Source: Streptosporangiaceae bacterium
GTDB taxonomy: Bacteria > Actinomycetota > Actinomycetes > Streptosporangiales > Streptosporangiaceae
NCBI GenBank assembly: GCA_030038715.1
Contig: JASHSO010000380.1
Coordinates: forward strand, 1 to 7,351
Direction: 5' to 3'
DNA: 7,351 nucleotides
Shown here: positions 5,664 to 7,351 of the stretch, piece by piece
How positions within the stretch are numbered: position 1 is the stretch's first letter
How the letters are laid out: every line of letters starts with the position of its first letter
Made by a program: the position numbers and the translations under genes
The notes under the pieces: generated by a model
The model's input: only the letters and a program-made list of their open reading frames with translations
Told to the model about the DNA's origin: nothing
Databases searched by the model: none

Positions 5664-6275
5664 TCAGCAGGCCGCGGGAGAGTGCTGTTTCGGTCCGGCG
5701 CCCGGGCAGGCTTTTGCTGTTGCCATGCCACGGGCGAGGACATGCTCGGAAATCGCGGTCCAGGCCTGTAGCAGCGGTACGCCGTTTGGCAGGGAGCGCC
5801 CGAAAAGGGTGTTCAGCGCGTAAACAGTGAACCGGTACTTGTGCGCCGCGCCGCGCGGGCATGGCGGGTCGTACGCCGCCTTATGCGCACTGTTTTGGGC
5901 CACCCTGGCGCGCGGCGGGAGCGTGCCGACCTGCAAGTCGGTGGTGCCAGGGCCGATGTCGAACACGATCCAGTACACGGCGGGCTCGATTGGCGCGGCC
6001 GAGTCGTCGACCACCAGCGCAAGCGACTTGGTGCCATGCGGAGCCCCCGACCAGAAGATAGGCGGGCTCTGGCCGGCTCCGTGGCAGGTGAACCTGGCCG
6101 GGAGGATGCCCTGCGTCAGCACCGGGATGGTTACCGTCATCTTCAGCGGCGCATCGTCGTTGAGCGGTTGCGTCCCGCCGAGCAGTCCGCACCCGCTCAG
6201 CAGCAGGCAGGTGCTCAGCGATGCCAGCAGCGCCGTCCTCGTCGGGCGGCGGGCACCAAGAACACGGCGGCGCAC
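5664..6275 (-). CDS. PEBP (YbhB/YbcL, Raf-kinase-inhibitor-like) family lipoprotein
   Basis: The 203-residue protein begins with a lipoprotein signal: Arg-rich n-region (MRRRVLGARRPTR), hydrophobic core and lipobox LSGC (26-29), so the mature form should be lipidated at C29 and anchored outside the membrane. Residues about 45-188 form a phosphatidylethanolamine-binding-protein fold of the YbhB type: PARFTCHG (59-66), PPIFWSG (71-77), GTKSLALVVDD (81-91), YWIVFDI (101-107), YDPPCPRG (135-142), HKYRFTVYAL (145-154) and a C-terminal helix. The usual pocket DPDAP reads DSAAP (91-95), and the position before W102, often His in YbhB proteins, is Tyr. This suggests altered ligand binding. Cysteines C190 and C203 lie in a tail beyond the core. 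The ligand of bacterial members is generally unknown. The GTG start at 6275 has GGGGTGA about 7-9 nt upstream. It lies 172 bp downstream of sepH with a strong hairpin between, so separate transcription is likely. Confidence 0.9.
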   Translation of the reverse strand: MRRRVLGARRPTRTALLASLSTCLLLSGCGLLGGTQPLNDDAPLKMTVTIPVLTQGILPARFTCHGAGQSPPIFWSGAPHGTKSLALVVDDSAAPIEPAVYWIVFDIGPGTTDLQVGTLPPRARVAQNSAHKAAYDPPCPRGAAHKYRFTVYALNTLFGRSLPNGVPLLQAWTAISEHVLARGMATAKACPGAGPKQHSPAAC

Positions 6276-6307
6276 GCTGCTTCACCCCGCCCTCTGCTGC
6301 GTGTCAC

Positions 6308-6327
6308 TGGCCGCACCTGTCCGGCCA
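6308..6327 (-). other. second hairpin in the PEBP-gene leader
   Basis: TGGCCG (6308-6313) pairs perfectly with CGGCCA (6322-6327) around an 8-nt loop, about 33-52 nt upstream of the lipoprotein start. It may be mRNA leader structure or chance in GC-rich DNA. Confidence 0.25.
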
Positions 6328-6342
6328 CGGCGTGCTGCCAGT

Positions 6343-6368
6343 CGCCCAGGGTCTGATCAGCCTGGGCG
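6343..6368 (-). terminator. 8-bp perfect hairpin between sepH and the PEBP lipoprotein gene
   Basis: CGCCCAGG (6343-6350) pairs with CCTGGGCG (6361-6368) around a 10-nt loop that contains the palindrome CTGATCAG (6353-6360). It lies about 80 nt beyond the sepH stop. It is the strongest stem-loop I found and could end the sepH transcript. No U-run follows. TAGGAT (6380-6375, minus strand), a possible -10 without a recognisable -35, would place a transcription start at the foot of the stem, so a 5'-leader stem or operator are alternatives. Confidence 0.4.
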
Positions 6369-6447
6369 CGTTGAATCCTAGTCGAGCCCGACGGTAACCC
6401 CGGTACGCCGGCGACGGCAGGCGCAGCCAGACTCGTGACGGCCAGTG

Positions 6448-7351
6448 CTAATCCGGCTGGCGTGAAGTGCCGAACATGATCTCGTCCCAGGACGGCACCG
6501 ATGACCGCCGGGACCGTGCGGCCGCGGCCTTCCTGGCCTTTGCCGCTGGCTGGTCAGGTCCGACCGCCGGGCCGGCGGGGACCGTGTCCGCGGCCGCCTC
6601 ACCGGACCCGGCCGCTGCCGAGGCGCTGACCAGGGCGCCGTCCTGCTCGGCGGCCGCGGTAAGGTCCTTGGCAGGGCCGCCGTCCCGGGGGCGCGCGGGC
6701 TGCGCCGCGCGGCGTTCGGCGTCCCGGTATGGGTCGAGCCGCGGGCCGATCGGCGTGACCGTGGCGGTTGTCCTGCTGTGCTCAGCCAGCGTCGCGGCGG
6801 CCCACTCCTCCTTGGGGAGGCACAGCCGCACCGCCTGGTCGTCGTCCGGGACGACGTGCCTGCGCCGCGGGTCGTAAACCCACTCGGCGATCCATGGCCG
6901 ACTGGCCACGCTGAACCGCAGCTGGACCTGCCAGTTGCCGTCGGGCCGCTTGCGCGAGTCCCACTCGGCGCCGTCGGCTCTCGCGCCCACGCTGCCGAGC
7001 CGCTCGGCGACGATGTCGCCAAGGCGCTGGCCCGGTCCGGACTCGCCGTGGCCGCGGATAGTCGCCCGCTGCGCCTCCTGCGCCCGGTACTGGCGCTCGG
7101 CCAGAACGGGCCCCTCGAACCGGCGAACGCGGTCTGGCGGTATTCCGGCCTCTTCTGCTATCTGGTCTGCGGTCTCGCCAGCGCGGATGCGGTCCTGGAT
7201 CTCCTTGGGTCGCAACGGATTCTCCACTTCGATCTCGTACTGGGCGAGCCGGGAGAACTGACCCTTGGCCACCGTCCTCAGCCGGTCATCTATCGGCAAC
7301 AGGAACCGGCCGCTCCGTCCGGGTACCGCGAGGATGGCGTAAGTCCCGTCC
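6448..7351 (-). CDS. sepH: SepH septation protein (5'-truncated by the right edge)
   Basis: SepH is an actinobacterial cytoplasmic division protein that binds FtsZ and promotes filament assembly at septa, first described in Streptomyces. The frame is open from the TAG at 6448 to base 7351. The stretch before 7299 (visible residues 1-18, DGTYAILAVPGRSGRFLL) matches the expected N-terminal beta region, so the start codon lies outside the window, probably about 10-15 codons away. Visible landmarks: LPIDDRLR (18-25), IEVENPLRPKEIQDRIRAGE (about 40-59) leading into a helix-turn-helix with EEAGIPPDRVRRFEGPVLAE (66-85), an EWDSRKRPDGNWQVQLRF strand region (129-146), an EWVYDPRRRHV segment (156-166), then a disordered Ala/Pro/Arg linker (about 195-280). 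The C-terminal motif RSSVPSWDEIMFG (282-294) is the characteristic SepH tail. The N-terminal domain corresponds to the former DUF3071. No motif appears lost. It is the rightmost gene of the minus-strand series. Confidence 0.95.
   Translation of the reverse strand, partial: DGTYAILAVPGRSGRFLLPIDDRLRTVAKGQFSRLAQYEIEVENPLRPKEIQDRIRAGETADQIAEEAGIPPDRVRRFEGPVLAERQYRAQEAQRATIRGHGESGPGQRLGDIVAERLGSVGARADGAEWDSRKRPDGNWQVQLRFSVASRPWIAEWVYDPRRRHVVPDDDQAVRLCLPKEEWAAATLAEHSRTTATVTPIGPRLDPYRDAERRAAQPARPRDGGPAKDLTAAAEQDGALVSASAAAGSGEAAADTVPAGPAVGPDQPAAKARKAAAARSRRSSVPSWDEIMFGTSRQPD

Noticed and set aside
1..7351. Defence island, prophage, CRISPR, biosynthetic cluster or mobile element
   Set aside because: No integrase, transposase, nuclease, toxin-antitoxin, NRPS/PKS or spaced repeat array is visible; all recognised genes are ordinary chromosomal families.

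Overview
The window is GC-rich throughout, with GC-ending codons, several GTG starts and no long AT-rich stretch. It carries sepH, a cell-division gene found in Actinobacteria. A high-GC actinobacterium is therefore strongly suggested; a filamentous lineage (Streptosporangiales, Frankiales or Streptomycetales-like) is an inference. No IS element, integrase, phage gene, CRISPR array, rRNA or tRNA was seen. This looks like chromosomal backbone.

Layout, left to right. (a) 1-64 is the probable 5' end of a minus-strand gene leaving the left edge. (b) 65-401 is non-coding, with two short direct-repeat patterns and terminator-like hairpins. (c) 402-1139 (-) is a class I SAM-dependent methyltransferase. 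It is divergent from (d) 1322-2251 (+), an NmrA-like NAD(P)-binding Rossmann (atypical SDR) protein; the 182-bp gap between them holds a 7-bp inverted repeat. (e) 2316-3527 (-) is an AlaA-type alanine/pyruvate aminotransferase, convergent with (d). (f) 3633-3923 (-) is a 96-aa hypothetical protein with a recognisable promoter. (g) 4009-5445 (-) is a single-pass membrane protein with a disordered tail of about 450 residues and two short motif-like segments. (h) 5664-6275 (-) is a PEBP/YbhB-family lipoprotein. (i) 6448-7351 (-) is sepH, cut by the right edge before its start codon.

Five consecutive genes (sepH, PEBP lipoprotein, disordered membrane protein, small hypothetical, alaA) share the minus strand. 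The gaps of 85 to 218 bp and the hairpins within them argue against one tight operon. The best-supported short unit is the small hypothetical gene plus alaA. No coherent new multi-gene system is evident. The least explained gene is the membrane-anchored disordered protein near sepH. The left-hand methyltransferase/NmrA pair looks like an ordinary enzyme pair of unknown substrate.
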